From Dictyobacter alpinus (GTDB lineage Bacteria; Chloroflexota; Ktedonobacteria; Ktedonobacterales; Ktedonobacteraceae), in the NCBI RefSeq assembly GCF_003967575.1, contig NZ_BIFT01000002.1, positions 1 to 64,000 of the forward strand: a stretch of DNA of 64,000 nt, given 5' to 3'. The notes under the pieces were generated by a model, which was not told the origin of the DNA, ran no database searches, and worked only from the letters and a program-made list of their open reading frames with translations. This document shows positions 15,281 to 23,847 of this stretch, one piece after another; positions within the stretch are counted from its first letter, which is position 1; each line of letters starts with the position of its first letter. The translations under genes were made by a program, and so were the position numbers.

Positions 15281-16336
15281 ATGAAACTCAGTAACGCCGA
15301 ATCAGTCGTACAGCACAAACGATCCCTGCGAGCAAAGGGCATCGGTTATGACGCCGGATTCAGTTTCGACGGCGTCACCCGCCGGCCGTTCGACCACGAG
15401 GTTGTCCGGCGCGAGTTGCAGATCATCCGCGACGACCTGCATTGCACCGCAGTGCGCCTGTTCGGTAATGACCTGGACCGGCTCGAGTTCGCTGCGCGCC
15501 ACGCCGCCGATTTGGGCCTGGAGGTCTGGTTCTCGCCGTTCACCTACCAGCTCGGCCCCGAGGAGATGCTCAATCTGCTCGCCGACGGCGCAGAGCGCGC
15601 AGAGCAGATCCGCCGCCGGGGAGCCGAGGTCGTGTTCGTCACTGGTGCCGAGTTGAGCCTGTTCAACATCGGGTTCCTGCCCGGAGACAGCCTCCAGGAG
15701 CGGGTCGGCAATCTGCTTCGGCGACAACCGGAGACATTTCAGAGGCTTTCCGGGCTGCCCGCCCACATCAACGACTTTCTCGCCAGAGCCGTCACCGCAG
15801 TCCGCGAGCGGTTCGGTGGCAAAGTCACCTACGCCTCCATCCCGTTCGAGGGCGTCGACTGGACGCCGTTCGACATCATCTCGGTCGACGCCCACCGCGC
15901 GAAGGAGGTCGCCCACATCTACCAGCAGGGCATCCGCACGCTGGTCACACAGGGCAAGCCGGTCGCGATCACTGAGTTCGGCTGCACCCCCCACCGCGGT
16001 GCGGCAGACAACGGCGCACGAAGCGGGGAGATCGTCGAGTACGACGGGACCACCCCGGTGCGGCTCAACGGCGACTACATCCGCGACGAGCAGGAGCAAG
16101 CCACCTACATGCGCGAGCTGCTGGACATCTTCATCACGGAGGGAGTCGACGCCGCCTTCGTGTGCACCTTCGTCTGCTACGGCCTGCCGCACCGCAGCGA
16201 TCCCCGCGAAGACCTCGATATGGCTAGCTGGGGCGTGGTTAAGGTCCTGGAACACCGCCTTGGTGACACCTACCCCGACATGCCCTGGGAACCCAAGGTG
16301 GCCTTCACAGTACTCGCCGACTACTACCACGGATGA
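15281..16336 (+). CDS. GH-A-like TIM-barrel protein
   Basis: The 351-residue protein begins MKLSNAESVVQHKRS, contains KGIGYDAGFSFDG, and shows the alternating pattern of a (beta/alpha)8 barrel. Two glutamates sit at barrel strand ends as in clan GH-A: VFVTGAELSLF (acid/base position) and PVAITEFGCTPHRGA (nucleophile position). The usual Asn before the acid/base Glu is replaced by Ala, so activity is uncertain. There is no signal peptide. The start at 15281 has AAAGGA 9 nt upstream; a GTG seven codons earlier is possible. GC-rich third positions differ sharply from neighbours, suggesting acquisition from an actinobacterium-like donor. A hairpin (16397-16450) follows. Similar actinobacterial proteins are often called 'abortive infection protein', a label I cannot support from sequence. 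Confidence 0.7.
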   Translation: MKLSNAESVVQHKRSLRAKGIGYDAGFSFDGVTRRPFDHEVVRRELQIIRDDLHCTAVRLFGNDLDRLEFAARHAADLGLEVWFSPFTYQLGPEEMLNLLADGAERAEQIRRRGAEVVFVTGAELSLFNIGFLPGDSLQERVGNLLRRQPETFQRLSGLPAHINDFLARAVTAVRERFGGKVTYASIPFEGVDWTPFDIISVDAHRAKEVAHIYQQGIRTLVTQGKPVAITEFGCTPHRGAADNGARSGEIVEYDGTTPVRLNGDYIRDEQEQATYMRELLDIFITEGVDAAFVCTFVCYGLPHRSDPREDLDMASWGVVKVLEHRLGDTYPDMPWEPKVAFTVLADYYHG

Positions 16337-16396
16337 TCGCCTCAGTACTGGATGAGCAACTCTCTTCGTGCTGTCACTGGTTGATGACGTATGTGT

Positions 16397-16450
16397 AGTC
16401 TCTCCTGGAAACGTCATGGATGCAGGCTCATAATGTTTCCAGGAGAGACT
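16397..16450 (+). terminator. 16-bp perfect hairpin after the GH-A-like gene
   Basis: AGTCTCTCCTGGAAAC (16397-16412) pairs exactly with 16435-16450 around a 22-nt loop, 60 bp after the stop codon. There is no U-tract. Position supports a terminator or 3'-end structure. Confidence 0.6.
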
Positions 16451-16535
16451 GTACGCTCATGCTTCATGGCTGAGACGAAAAGAGAACACAGTGCCGTCTC
16501 GCATGTGTTTGGTTGGATAGAAAGGAAAACACGAT

Positions 16536-16790
16536 ATGGAAGAGCAGGATGAGAAAAGCCTTGAACCCTCGAAGATCGTGAAAGTGCTTCTGATCTCGCT
16601 CATGCAAGCAGGATCTCCCTGGCACAAGGCCGCTACAATAGCAGGGCTTCAGATCAGTCGATCAACCGCGTATCGCCTGTTGCAAGCAGGACGGAAGACA
16701 TGGTCACCCAGCCAAGCTGCGAGAAGCCGTTCTCCAGTGGTTGCTTGCCGCCTGTCGCGCCAATCCACAGACACCATGAGGATCGGGATT
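16536..16790 (+). pseudogene. frameshifted HTH fragment from a transposase
   Basis: The start MEEQDEKSLEPSKIVKVL leads into an HTH (WHKAATIAGLQISRSTAYRL). After about residue 52 the frame stops making sense. The next frame continues DGRHGHPAKLREAVLQWL, then ACRANPQTP, a block usual right after the HTH in this transposase group (G-H-P-x-K-L-R ... P-x-T-P). A single-base frameshift near 16690 therefore broke the gene, and the catalytic part is absent. Confidence 0.55.
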
Positions 16791-16799
16791 GAGGAACAA

Positions 16800-17135
16800 A
16801 CTGGCCAAGCCGAGGCACAAAAAGAGGAGGCACCTCACCACTTTTCGCTCTCCTCTCCAGCCTTCCTCCTGTTCCGTTCCATGTCTCAGCTCTCCCATTG
16901 CTATGGCCACAACCTCCAGTAACAACTCAGACAACAACCGATCCCCTCGACCATACGACACGGGGCGCATTTTGCGCTCTCCTTCCTCTAGCCCACTATA
17001 GGAGACATAGGAGCCATTCCCGTTCACCTCACGGATCTCTACCCAACCAACCCGACGCTCTCCTTCCTCTCGGCGCCACTGCCGTAGCTGCTGCATCAGA
17101 TGTTCTGTGCGAGAGGGATCTGGCTCATGAAGCAT
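16800..17135 (-). CDS. possible small hypothetical protein, probably a remnant
   Basis: The minus strand is open with a protein-like N-terminal part (RTEHLMQQLRQWRREEGE, WVEIREVNGNGSYVSYSG). It resembles short domains of the form 'WVEIREINGNGxYxYLR ... G' found in mobile-element-associated proteins of Chloroflexota. No ribosome-binding site is clear, and the 3' end runs antisense over the HTH fragment. I keep it with low confidence. Confidence 0.3.
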
Positions 17136-17259
17136 CCTGAGAGCCCTTACACTCTGCAGGATCGTCTCAACACCTTTCCATTCCTAAATCATCTCCAACC
17201 CAGTCGCTCATTCCTTCGCCCTTGCCCCTAGACCAGGTACGATCTTCCATACAAACTCC
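17136..17259. other. short unassigned stretch
   Basis: No supported gene. It borders the first copy of the 37-bp direct repeat at 17260. Confidence 0.3.
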
Positions 17260-17296
17260 TACGATATCGTATGGATTTCCTGACGCCTCCTCTCAC
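17260..17296 (+). repeat. 37-bp direct repeat, copy 1
   Basis: This 37-bp stretch is identical to 17866-17902. It starts with the 12-bp palindrome TACGATATCGTA followed by TGGATTTCCTGACGCC. Only the repeat is shared; the sequences on either side differ. Confidence 0.9.
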
Positions 17297-17534
17297 AATT
17301 CCCGCGGGGCGCTTCCCATCATCGCCGTTTCCACCACGGCTTGAACGCTTCTCCAGGAACGTGGGATCCAGACATCAAGAGAAACCATCTCCGCTCACCA
17401 TCCTTAATGCGTACCTCTGTCGTCGCAACGACACGTTTCCGCAAAAAGACAACCAGGCTGTGTTTGCCATAGGTGCTACACTCCTCTTGATTCACTTCGG
17501 CCAACCAATAGGACCTTCACGAAAGGAGCAGACA

Positions 17535-18194
17535 ATGCATTCAGCACACACCACCATGGAACGACATGCGTTTATCCACGAAATGGAAACAATCATCCAT
17601 GACAGTGAAACCATCATGCAACAAACCGTCCACCATGATGCTCCACGCTTTCAGCGCCCCTGCGAAGCCTGGCGTCAGGCCAACGAGGCCTGGTTGCAAG
17701 TCGCACAGGCCATGAGCCCGGAAAAAGCTCATGCCGTTCTCGTCGGCATGGCTGTCGGTGGCACCATCCATACCTGGATGACCCAGCGAACACCTGGTCC
17801 TCCACCCTCCGTCCTCTCCCTCTATCCCCATGGGCCGCTCTCCGATGACGCCTTCGGCAAGAAAATACGATATCGTATGGATTTCCTGACGCCTCCTCTC
17901 ACCATGCACTCACACCACCACTCATCATCGCACCAGACAAGAGCATGTCGGATAAAAGGTGGCGAGATGCTGGATAGATGCTGGGAGCTTGTCGGAGAAA
18001 TGGCACCCAACTCACGCATTCTTGGACAAAGAAACGTCGGGCAGGATCGATCAGAGCCACCTCCAGCACACCAGCCTGACTCTTTCTCACCCGTCTTTCC
18101 CTCATCCATCAACCAAAAGCGAGTTTCCTCTTCGTTCCAGTCACATCGACTGGAACGAAGGGAAAACTCCAGTAGGCACACAATTGGCACATGA
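17535..18194 (+). CDS. hypothetical protein, 3' end altered by repeats
   Basis: The ATG at 17535 has AAAGGAG 8-10 nt upstream. The first ~110 residues look like a real acidic helical protein (MERHAFIHEMETIIHDSE, ACRs such as AWRQANEAWLQVAQAM, KAHAVLVGMAVGGTIHTW, PLSDDAFGKK). Right after this the frame enters the second 37-bp repeat and then the hairpin element at 18121, giving a low-complexity tail up to 18194. The native C-terminus was therefore probably replaced. The family is unknown. It lies between the two direct repeats, so the repeat-bounded unit (17260-17902) carries most of it. Confidence 0.5.
   Translation: MHSAHTTMERHAFIHEMETIIHDSETIMQQTVHHDAPRFQRPCEAWRQANEAWLQVAQAMSPEKAHAVLVGMAVGGTIHTWMTQRTPGPPPSVLSLYPHGPLSDDAFGKKIRYRMDFLTPPLTMHSHHHSSSHQTRACRIKGGEMLDRCWELVGEMAPNSRILGQRNVGQDRSEPPPAHQPDSFSPVFPSSINQKRVSSSFQSHRLERRENSSRHTIGT
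17866..17902 (+). repeat. 37-bp direct repeat, copy 2
   Basis: Exact copy of 17260-17296, 606 bp downstream. It falls inside the reading frame of the 17535 gene and adds the residues IRYRMDFLTPPLT, the same peptide frame as copy 1. Confidence 0.9.
18055..18180. repeat. hairpin element, copy 1
   Basis: A leader (CCAGCACACCAGCCTGACTC, TTTCTCACCCGTCTTTCC) is followed by a 20-bp stem, 18121-18140 with 18150-18169, around the 9-nt loop TCACATCGA. The same leader and stem occur at 43738-43850. One stem pair differs in a compensatory way: TTCGTT/AACGAA here versus TTGGTT/AACCAA there. Confidence 0.7.
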
Positions 18195-18319
18195 GGAGCG
18201 ACGCCGAAACGGACTCATGACGAAACAATGAGGCGACACGTTGCATCTCTTCCCAGTGCTCGATGATATATTTGGCCCGTACCGGAGAGGCAATCAGTTC
18301 GTTGAAGGGACCTTGATCA
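18172..18319 (-). pseudogene. Tn3-family transposase (TnpA) fragment
   Basis: The minus strand reads GPFNELIASPVRAKYIIEHW, EEMQRVASLFRHESVSAS and LLMCQLCAYW. This matches the C-terminal signature of Tn3-family TnpA (ehW-x-x-x-x-R-x-A-x-S-x-x-x-G-x-v-x-A-S-L-L). About 48 residues survive. The frame then enters the hairpin element, and no other TnpA part is nearby. Confidence 0.65.
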
Positions 18320-18493
18320 GAAACCGATTGACAGGTATACAGATTTCTATCAAGTGAGGAGCTGATACGGGGGACACCGGAAATAATGGGGCATCATCTT
18401 ATCATTAGGCAAATCATACATTAATTTGGCGGCCCTTAATAAAAAGGACCACCATTTTTCAGTAGGATAGGGCGTAAATGTTCGTTATAGACG

Positions 18494-19129
18494 CTAAGCC
18501 TGTACACATGTAAAAGAAAGAGCAGCTCCTGCAATTTGCCAGCCGCTAACACCGAGATCATCATGGTTACTCATCGTCACAAAAAAGCCTGAATCTAAAC
18601 TTCCACTGGTATTATAGTAGGTTCCTAAGTCAACCCAACCAGTCACGTCATTTTGATTGATATAGTATCCTCGCCACCCTTCCCAGTGAGGAGTCGACAC
18701 AACTTGACCAACTGTCCAAACATCCCAACGGGCATGAGGCGCGCCTGCATGGTTGTCAGGAATGTAAGCCCAAATATGGCATGACCTTTCGCCATCTTCA
18801 CTATAGCGAAGACCCCACCGTACTGTCCAGGTAGAATCAGAAGCGGTGGTCCATTTCCAGGGGAACGTTCCATTATCACATCCATTCCCTGTCCCATATC
18901 CATCTGCATCGCCATTTTGAGTGATATAAGGGGGACAATCGATAGCTTCTCCAGGTTGTCCAGGAACATCATGTGGGTGTACTAGCGCAAAATGTTCTTG
19001 GGTTGATGCATGAGCAGTAGAAGGAAAAAGAGCTACTGGTACACTTATGCAAATGAACAGTACAAATAAACATACGATTGCTCTTGATCTTCTCGAAAAG
19101 TTTCTCGACAAAAAAATGTTGGTACGCAA
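18494..19129 (-). CDS. secreted golvesin-like protein, paralogue 1
   Basis: The 211-residue protein has a basic N-terminus (RRSRAIVC) and a hydrophobic signal segment ending STAHASTQ. The exported domain has DADGYGTGNGCDNGTFPWKW, SCHIWAYIPDNHAGAPHARW and YYINQNDVTGWVDLGTYYNT, closing with DDLGVSGWQIAGAALSF. The 'INQN-x-x-x-x-W-x-x-LG' and 'DNHAGAPHARW' pattern recalls golvesin C-terminal-like beta-sandwich domains, which bind sugars or envelope polymers. Four Cys may form disulfides. The start is a TTG with GAGGGAAG upstream. The tandem paralogue at 19282-19863 shares the whole domain. Confidence 0.72.
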   Translation of the reverse strand: MRTNIFLSRNFSRRSRAIVCLFVLFICISVPVALFPSTAHASTQEHFALVHPHDVPGQPGEAIDCPPYITQNGDADGYGTGNGCDNGTFPWKWTTASDSTWTVRWGLRYSEDGERSCHIWAYIPDNHAGAPHARWDVWTVGQVVSTPHWEGWRGYYINQNDVTGWVDLGTYYNTSGSLDSGFFVTMSNHDDLGVSGWQIAGAALSFTCVQA

Positions 19130-19281
19130 AACTACTTCCCTCTCTTGCTTTTTTACTTTTTAGGGGCGAACCCCATTTCTACGGATCGTCCAGAATTGGA
19201 AACGTTTTACTTTCGCTATTTGCACGTGAGTACATGCGGTGACAGCTGTTAATCCTATCTATATAAGCAAAGTATTTAAAA

Positions 19282-19863
19282 CTAGCTACAAGAAAAAGAA
19301 AGAGCAGCTGCTGCAATATACCATCCACTTACCCCTAAATCATCCTGGTTGCTTAACGTCACTTTAAAACCACTGTAGTAGGTTGAATTTGTATTGTTAT
19401 AGCTACCTAAGTCAACCCAACCAGTAATATTGTTCTGGTTAATGTAATATCCTCGCCATCCTTCCCAATGGGCATTCAATCCGTCATTATCAGTGGTCCA
19501 AACATCCCAACGAGCATGGGGAGCACCTGCATAATTATCAGGAATATAAGCCCAAATATGACATGCAGTTTCTCGCTCTTCAGACAAACCCAAAACCCAG
19601 GTTGCTGTCCAGGTGGGGTCAGAAGCAGTTGTTACCTTCCAGGGGAATGAACCTCCACCGCATCCATTTCCCACCCCATATCCATCAGGAGATCCATCTT
19701 GACGAGTAGGTACACATTCTATGTAATCTCCTGGATACGACAAGGCTGTGACCTTGTATTGCTGGCTGCTCATTTTCGTATGAGCGGATGCAGGAAGAGA
19801 AAGACCACAGATTAAAATAATCATCCCAAGCAAAACAATCCATATCTTTGCTATTTTTCTCAT
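19282..19863 (-). CDS. secreted golvesin-like protein, paralogue 2
   Basis: The protein (193 residues) starts MRKIAKIWIVLLGMIILI and has a signal peptide ending ASAHTK. The exported domain parallels the downstream paralogue nearly block by block: DGYGVGNGCGGGSFPWKV, CHIWAYIPDNYAGAPHARW, YYINQNNITGWVDLGSYNNT and DDLGVSGWYIAAAALSF. I chose the ATG at 19863 because a GGGAGG lies upstream and the signal peptide then has the normal length; a frame extends 23 codons further. The two genes are separated by 152 bp on the same strand and arose by tandem duplication. Function is inferred only as an envelope-associated or binding protein. Confidence 0.74.
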   Translation of the reverse strand: MRKIAKIWIVLLGMIILICGLSLPASAHTKMSSQQYKVTALSYPGDYIECVPTRQDGSPDGYGVGNGCGGGSFPWKVTTASDPTWTATWVLGLSEERETACHIWAYIPDNYAGAPHARWDVWTTDNDGLNAHWEGWRGYYINQNNITGWVDLGSYNNTNSTYYSGFKVTLSNQDDLGVSGWYIAAAALSFSCS

Positions 19864-20263
19864 CAAATCTTTTTCCCTCCCCCGAGTAGTAAAACTACAG
19901 GGACTAGCAGTGCAAATGTATCTAAGCCTCATGCTCTTTAGTTCTTTACGTTGAGATCAATAAGAGCGTAGTGATCGTTTCCATATCGTTCTTACGCCTT
20001 CTCTAGTATGAGCTCAAACCGCTACCGTACTCCACTTCGTTTTCACATCGTTTCCTCATCATCTTTACACTGTTTCAAACATTAGAGTGTGTTTGCTTGG
20101 CCGAAAGATGCCGATAGAAGAGAGCAAGGGAATGATGAAGACTCTTCGTTCTCCTCTTTCTCCATGCTTCAATACTACCTAATTTTTCTTCTTTCAGAAT
20201 AGATCATTAGGTATCATTTTAAGTATCAACAAGTATCATATTGCTGTAAATACGAACTTTAAA
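19864..20263. other. intergenic region upstream of the secreted pair
   Basis: No gene is supported. It should contain the promoter of the minus-strand secreted pair. AT-rich tracts at 20170-20260 border the ISL3 element. Confidence 0.4.
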
Positions 20264-22015
20264 CGGCTCATGCGCACTTTGTGTGGGAAGACACATCGTG
20301 ATGAAGAACTCGCAGACGGAGCAAATCAAAATGAGCTCGTCCATACATTTGTCGTTTGATCAACTTGAGTCGATTCACCTGGCCTTCAACCATGCCGTTG
20401 CTCCAAGGCAGGATCAAGCCCGCTTCAACTGCCTCAATGTCCGATTTGATGCCTTTAGCAAAGGAATGAAGATCCGCCAGCGACGTTGCAAGGACGGCAT
20501 CCAGCCAGGCATCAAGCTGGCCTCCAGAGCGCGTGCGCAGCATCTCGGCAAATTGCTGAACGAGTTGGTAGGCCAGAGCGACTTCTTCATGGATTTGACA
20601 CAGATGTTCAAGAGAGTGTTGCTCTTTTGCTGTCAGCTTCTCAGGTCGACGAAGAAAAAGCCACATGGCCTCTCGCGGGGAAAGAGCCACATGAGGCTGC
20701 ACATCTTTCTCGGAGGGAATGCGTTGCCATTTCTGTTCTTTTGGGAAAACACGCAAAAGAATATGCCTCATCGCCTCATATGACCCCTGATATCCTCTTT
20801 CCCGAATCTCTTGATGAAGCTGGACCATATTGAAACACCCTTGAGCCCTTCTTTGCTGGAGATAAGGAAGAAAACGATCAAGTTTACTCGACTGTTGACG
20901 GGATTTGCGTTTGGGAAAGTGCCCTGCTGCTAACCAACTCTGAACCGTGCTGGAGCCCATGCCAAGACGATCTGCTATGGCTTGATGAGACCATCCTTGC
21001 TCTCGCAGCGTGATGACTTGTTCATAGCGAGCCAGCCGTTCCTCTTCTCTCACCACTCGAATAGCTGCGAGTTCGGGAGTGACCTTGAGAGGTTGTTTGA
21101 TGGGAGGACCAGCTTTCTGCTTTTGGTTCCCTTCTTGTGAAACTTTAGTGGCAGGCTTTCGGCGAAAAGCAAGAAGATGACGGGTGAGCAGCTTCTGGAC
21201 AGCATCACCCAGATTTTTCAACAGATGGAAACGATCGGCTACCTGAATGGCTCCCGGTGCGCCTTCGCGAAGTCCTTCTGCATAATTGCCCCCACGATCA
21301 CGGCTGGCAATTTGTACCCCAGGGTGCTCGCGCAGCCAGTTTGCCAGGATCTCCGCTTCCCGATCAGGCAACAGATCCACTGGCTGATGGCGCTGGAGTT
21401 CGATGAGAATAGTTCCATAGGTATGCCCTCGTCTCCACGCCCAGTCATCAATGCCAAGGACCTGGGGAACAGGAGTTGGAGGCAAAGGAGTTCGTCGAAG
21501 CAAGCGTAATAAGGTATCACGACTTACTTGACATGCAAGTGTCGCGGCCATGTGAGCTCCTGGCTTGCCTCCAAGGCTGAAAGCCAGTTCTCGCAATACA
21601 TGGGGTTGGCGAAGTGTTCGTTGTGCATAGGCCACGACGAGCCCAGCAAATGACTCGGCAAACGTTTTGCGCTCGCGCTGGGTATTTTGGCACAAAAAAC
21701 GGCGAACATGGAGGTGTAAACGGACAGAGGACGTCAGGCAAGGCAAATCCGCTGGCTTGCGCACATAAGAACCATGCACCTTGGTTGATGAACAGGCACA
21801 TACTGGGCACTCTGCACATAATCGGGTTGATCGGAGAGAAAAGATCAACACATGGTCCTCAATGGTCACATCTTCGATGATCACATCGGGATTATCAGGA
21901 AACAAGACGCTTGTGAGAAGATCCATTGGTACTTTCATGAAGAGGAAGATAATAGCGAGAAAACCTCCTTTATTTTATCACATTTTGAGCTCCCACACAA
22001 AGTGCGCATGAACCG
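20264..22015 (-). mobile_element. ISL3-family insertion sequence, complete
   Basis: Terminal repeats 20265-20288 and 21991-22014 match at 23 of 24 positions (core CATGCGCACTTTGTGTGGGA). A full-length ISL3 transposase lies between them. No 8-bp target duplication is seen in the flanks (TTTAAAC left, GCAGAATG right), so one end may have recombined or the duplication decayed. Confidence 0.93.
20268..21938 (-). CDS. ISL3-family transposase
   Basis: The 556-residue protein has the N-terminal zinc-finger-like region (CAECPVCACSSTKVHGSY) and the DDE_Tnp_ISL3 core. It has VLGIDDWAWRRGHTYGTIL (first Asp), IASRDRGGNYAEGL then VADRFHLLKNL (second), an HTH insertion (WSHQAIADRLGMGSSTVQSW) and the end block NGMVEGQVNRLKLIKRQMYG with the final Glu. 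The last seven codons lie inside the terminal inverted repeat. It looks intact. A truncated relative is at 31621-32708. Confidence 0.93.
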   Translation of the reverse strand: MKVPMDLLTSVLFPDNPDVIIEDVTIEDHVLIFSLRSTRLCAECPVCACSSTKVHGSYVRKPADLPCLTSSVRLHLHVRRFLCQNTQRERKTFAESFAGLVVAYAQRTLRQPHVLRELAFSLGGKPGAHMAATLACQVSRDTLLRLLRRTPLPPTPVPQVLGIDDWAWRRGHTYGTILIELQRHQPVDLLPDREAEILANWLREHPGVQIASRDRGGNYAEGLREGAPGAIQVADRFHLLKNLGDAVQKLLTRHLLAFRRKPATKVSQEGNQKQKAGPPIKQPLKVTPELAAIRVVREEERLARYEQVITLREQGWSHQAIADRLGMGSSTVQSWLAAGHFPKRKSRQQSSKLDRFLPYLQQRRAQGCFNMVQLHQEIRERGYQGSYEAMRHILLRVFPKEQKWQRIPSEKDVQPHVALSPREAMWLFLRRPEKLTAKEQHSLEHLCQIHEEVALAYQLVQQFAEMLRTRSGGQLDAWLDAVLATSLADLHSFAKGIKSDIEAVEAGLILPWSNGMVEGQVNRLKLIKRQMYGRAHFDLLRLRVLHHDVSSHTKCA

Positions 22016-22114
22016 CAGAATGTGCAAATTTACACATGCATCAACGCTTCCAAGAGATCTGGGAGGAGTTGTGTTCAAGTGAAAACAATCTCCATGAATA
22101 ATGATTAACGTTTC

Positions 22115-23830
22115 TCAAGAGATCTCCTTCGATCCCATCACCTGTTGGAGGATGGCATAATTGTCCCGTACCCTTTGAGTGAGCCTGTGTTCAGGACCCA
22201 GGTGTTGCTCCCCAATGTGTAGGGCGCGCTGGTACAGTGGTTCCGCCTGCGCATACTTGCCCTGTCCTTGATACAAGGTCGCCAAGCCGTTGAGCGAAGA
22301 AACCACCAAAGGATGGTCCGGACCCAGGTGCTGCTCTCTGATGTGCAGCGCACGCTGATAGAGCGATTCCGCTTGCGCAGATTTGCCCTGTCCTTGGTAC
22401 AAGATCGCCAAGCCGTTAAGTGGATAGGCCACCTTTGGATGATCAGGACCCAGGCATTGCTCGCAGATGTGCAGGGCACGCTGATACAGCGGCTCCCCCT
22501 GTGCATACTGGCCCTGGGCTCTAGTACGTGCTCCCACCATATTCAACACAGTTGCGGCAGAGAGTTGCTGGGCGGCGGTCAGTTCCTGCAGGGTCAGGAG
22601 TGGGAGCACGTGGGGGAGCCAGAGAGTGAGGAAGGACGCATCATAGCGATCACTCGCCGTAAACTGGCTGACCAGCGTCTCCAGCCAGCGTGTCCGCCAC
22701 TGCTGGAGCGTTGCTGCTGGAATGGTCGTGAAGGCAGGGGCAAGCAGCTGTACGGCAAAGGTATGGACGAGGGGATGACTGACTTCATACGCGGTCTGCG
22801 GACGCCGCAGCAGGCTGAGATTGACAAGCCGGCCCAGGCTCTGGCGCACCTCCTGCTCGGGACGCTCCAGGATGGGCTGGAGTAGGACCAGTGGAAAGGG
22901 CGCCAGAGCCAGCAAGCCGATAGCTGCCAGGGCCTGCTGCTCTTGAGGAGCCAGGGCGGCATAACTGCGCTGCAGGACCAGGTGAACACTTTGATATTGA
23001 TGTTCACCCTGATGCAGGTGTGGGTGGGCCAGGACCTGCTGCCGCTCCTGCTCAAAGCTGGAGAGAAACTCGGATACCTCTTCGCCAGAGGTATCGAGAT
23101 AGCTGCCAATGAGCTGGAGGGCCAACGGATAGCCGCCGATGGTCTGGACCAACCGGGTGACGCTCTCCTGATCGGCGGCGCGTGAGCCTGCGACAGCGCG
23201 CAGGAGCGCACAGCCCTGCTCCAGGGACAACAAGCCGACCTCACGCCGATGGGCGTGATCGGGCGCATCAGCTTTGCGCCGTGAGAGCAGCAACACGGTC
23301 CCACGCCCGGCCAGGTCGCGTAATGGCCGGACCTCAGACAAGACTTCCACGCCATCAAAGACGAGGAGCACGTGCTTACGACTGAGGACCCGCCGGGCGG
23401 CAGCCAGCGGGTCAGCAGCAGGCTCTTCCCCAAAGAGGCGCGCCAGGTGCTCGGCCATGCCCTCCAGGGAGGGAGTTGTGTAAAAGGAATGATAGAAGAT
23501 GCCATCAGGATACCAGCTCGCAAAGTCCGGCTGCGTGACGAGGTGGGCCAACGCCTCGGTAACCAGCGCGGTTTTGCCCATGCCTCCCGGTCCACAAATA
23601 CCAATGGTGCGGCCCACCGTCTGTGCGGCGTCGTGCAGCTGCTGAAGCAGCCAGGCCAGGTCCTGCTCACGACCCACAAACGTCTGGGTGCGTCCGGCCA
23701 GCAGGATCGCCGGGACCTGGGGGATCGGCGTCGCGGGCGCATAGGTGTGATAAGTAGCCTGGTTATTGTAGATGGCCTCGGCGTTCTGTTGCGCCTGCAC
23801 ATGCTGCTCTGGTTGCCAAAATTCGGTCAT
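22115..23830 (-). CDS. STAND (NB-ARC-like) ATPase with TPR tail
   Basis: The 571-residue protein begins MTEFWQPEQHVQAQQNAEAI and then has a linker. A STAND NTPase follows from about residue 45: TFVGREQDL, Walker A GPGGMGKT near 84, Walker B VLLVFDGVEVL near 155, and GYPLALQLIG, the GxP motif. A winged-helix/ARC region follows and then three kinesin-light-chain-type TPRs (YQRALHICEQCLGPDHPKV and similar). STAND proteins act as switches that oligomerise on ligand. The N-terminal 22 residues resemble those of the small upstream gene, only 17 bp away, so the two may interact through this peptide. CGGAG precedes the ATG. It could serve in phage defence or regulated cell death, by analogy. Confidence 0.85.
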   Translation of the reverse strand: MTEFWQPEQHVQAQQNAEAIYNNQATYHTYAPATPIPQVPAILLAGRTQTFVGREQDLAWLLQQLHDAAQTVGRTIGICGPGGMGKTALVTEALAHLVTQPDFASWYPDGIFYHSFYTTPSLEGMAEHLARLFGEEPAADPLAAARRVLSRKHVLLVFDGVEVLSEVRPLRDLAGRGTVLLLSRRKADAPDHAHRREVGLLSLEQGCALLRAVAGSRAADQESVTRLVQTIGGYPLALQLIGSYLDTSGEEVSEFLSSFEQERQQVLAHPHLHQGEHQYQSVHLVLQRSYAALAPQEQQALAAIGLLALAPFPLVLLQPILERPEQEVRQSLGRLVNLSLLRRPQTAYEVSHPLVHTFAVQLLAPAFTTIPAATLQQWRTRWLETLVSQFTASDRYDASFLTLWLPHVLPLLTLQELTAAQQLSAATVLNMVGARTRAQGQYAQGEPLYQRALHICEQCLGPDHPKVAYPLNGLAILYQGQGKSAQAESLYQRALHIREQHLGPDHPLVVSSLNGLATLYQGQGKYAQAEPLYQRALHIGEQHLGPEHRLTQRVRDNYAILQQVMGSKEIS

Positions 23831-23847
23831 AGCTCCGGATCTCGTTT

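Noticed and set aside
15302..16417. 371-codon minus-strand frame opposite the GH-A-like gene
   Set aside because: Shadow of a GC-rich gene; the plus strand carries the recognised barrel motifs.
22594..23802. 402-codon frame within the STAND gene
   Set aside because: Same strand, different frame; no motif and strongly biased composition, whereas the STAND frame has Walker A/B and TPRs.
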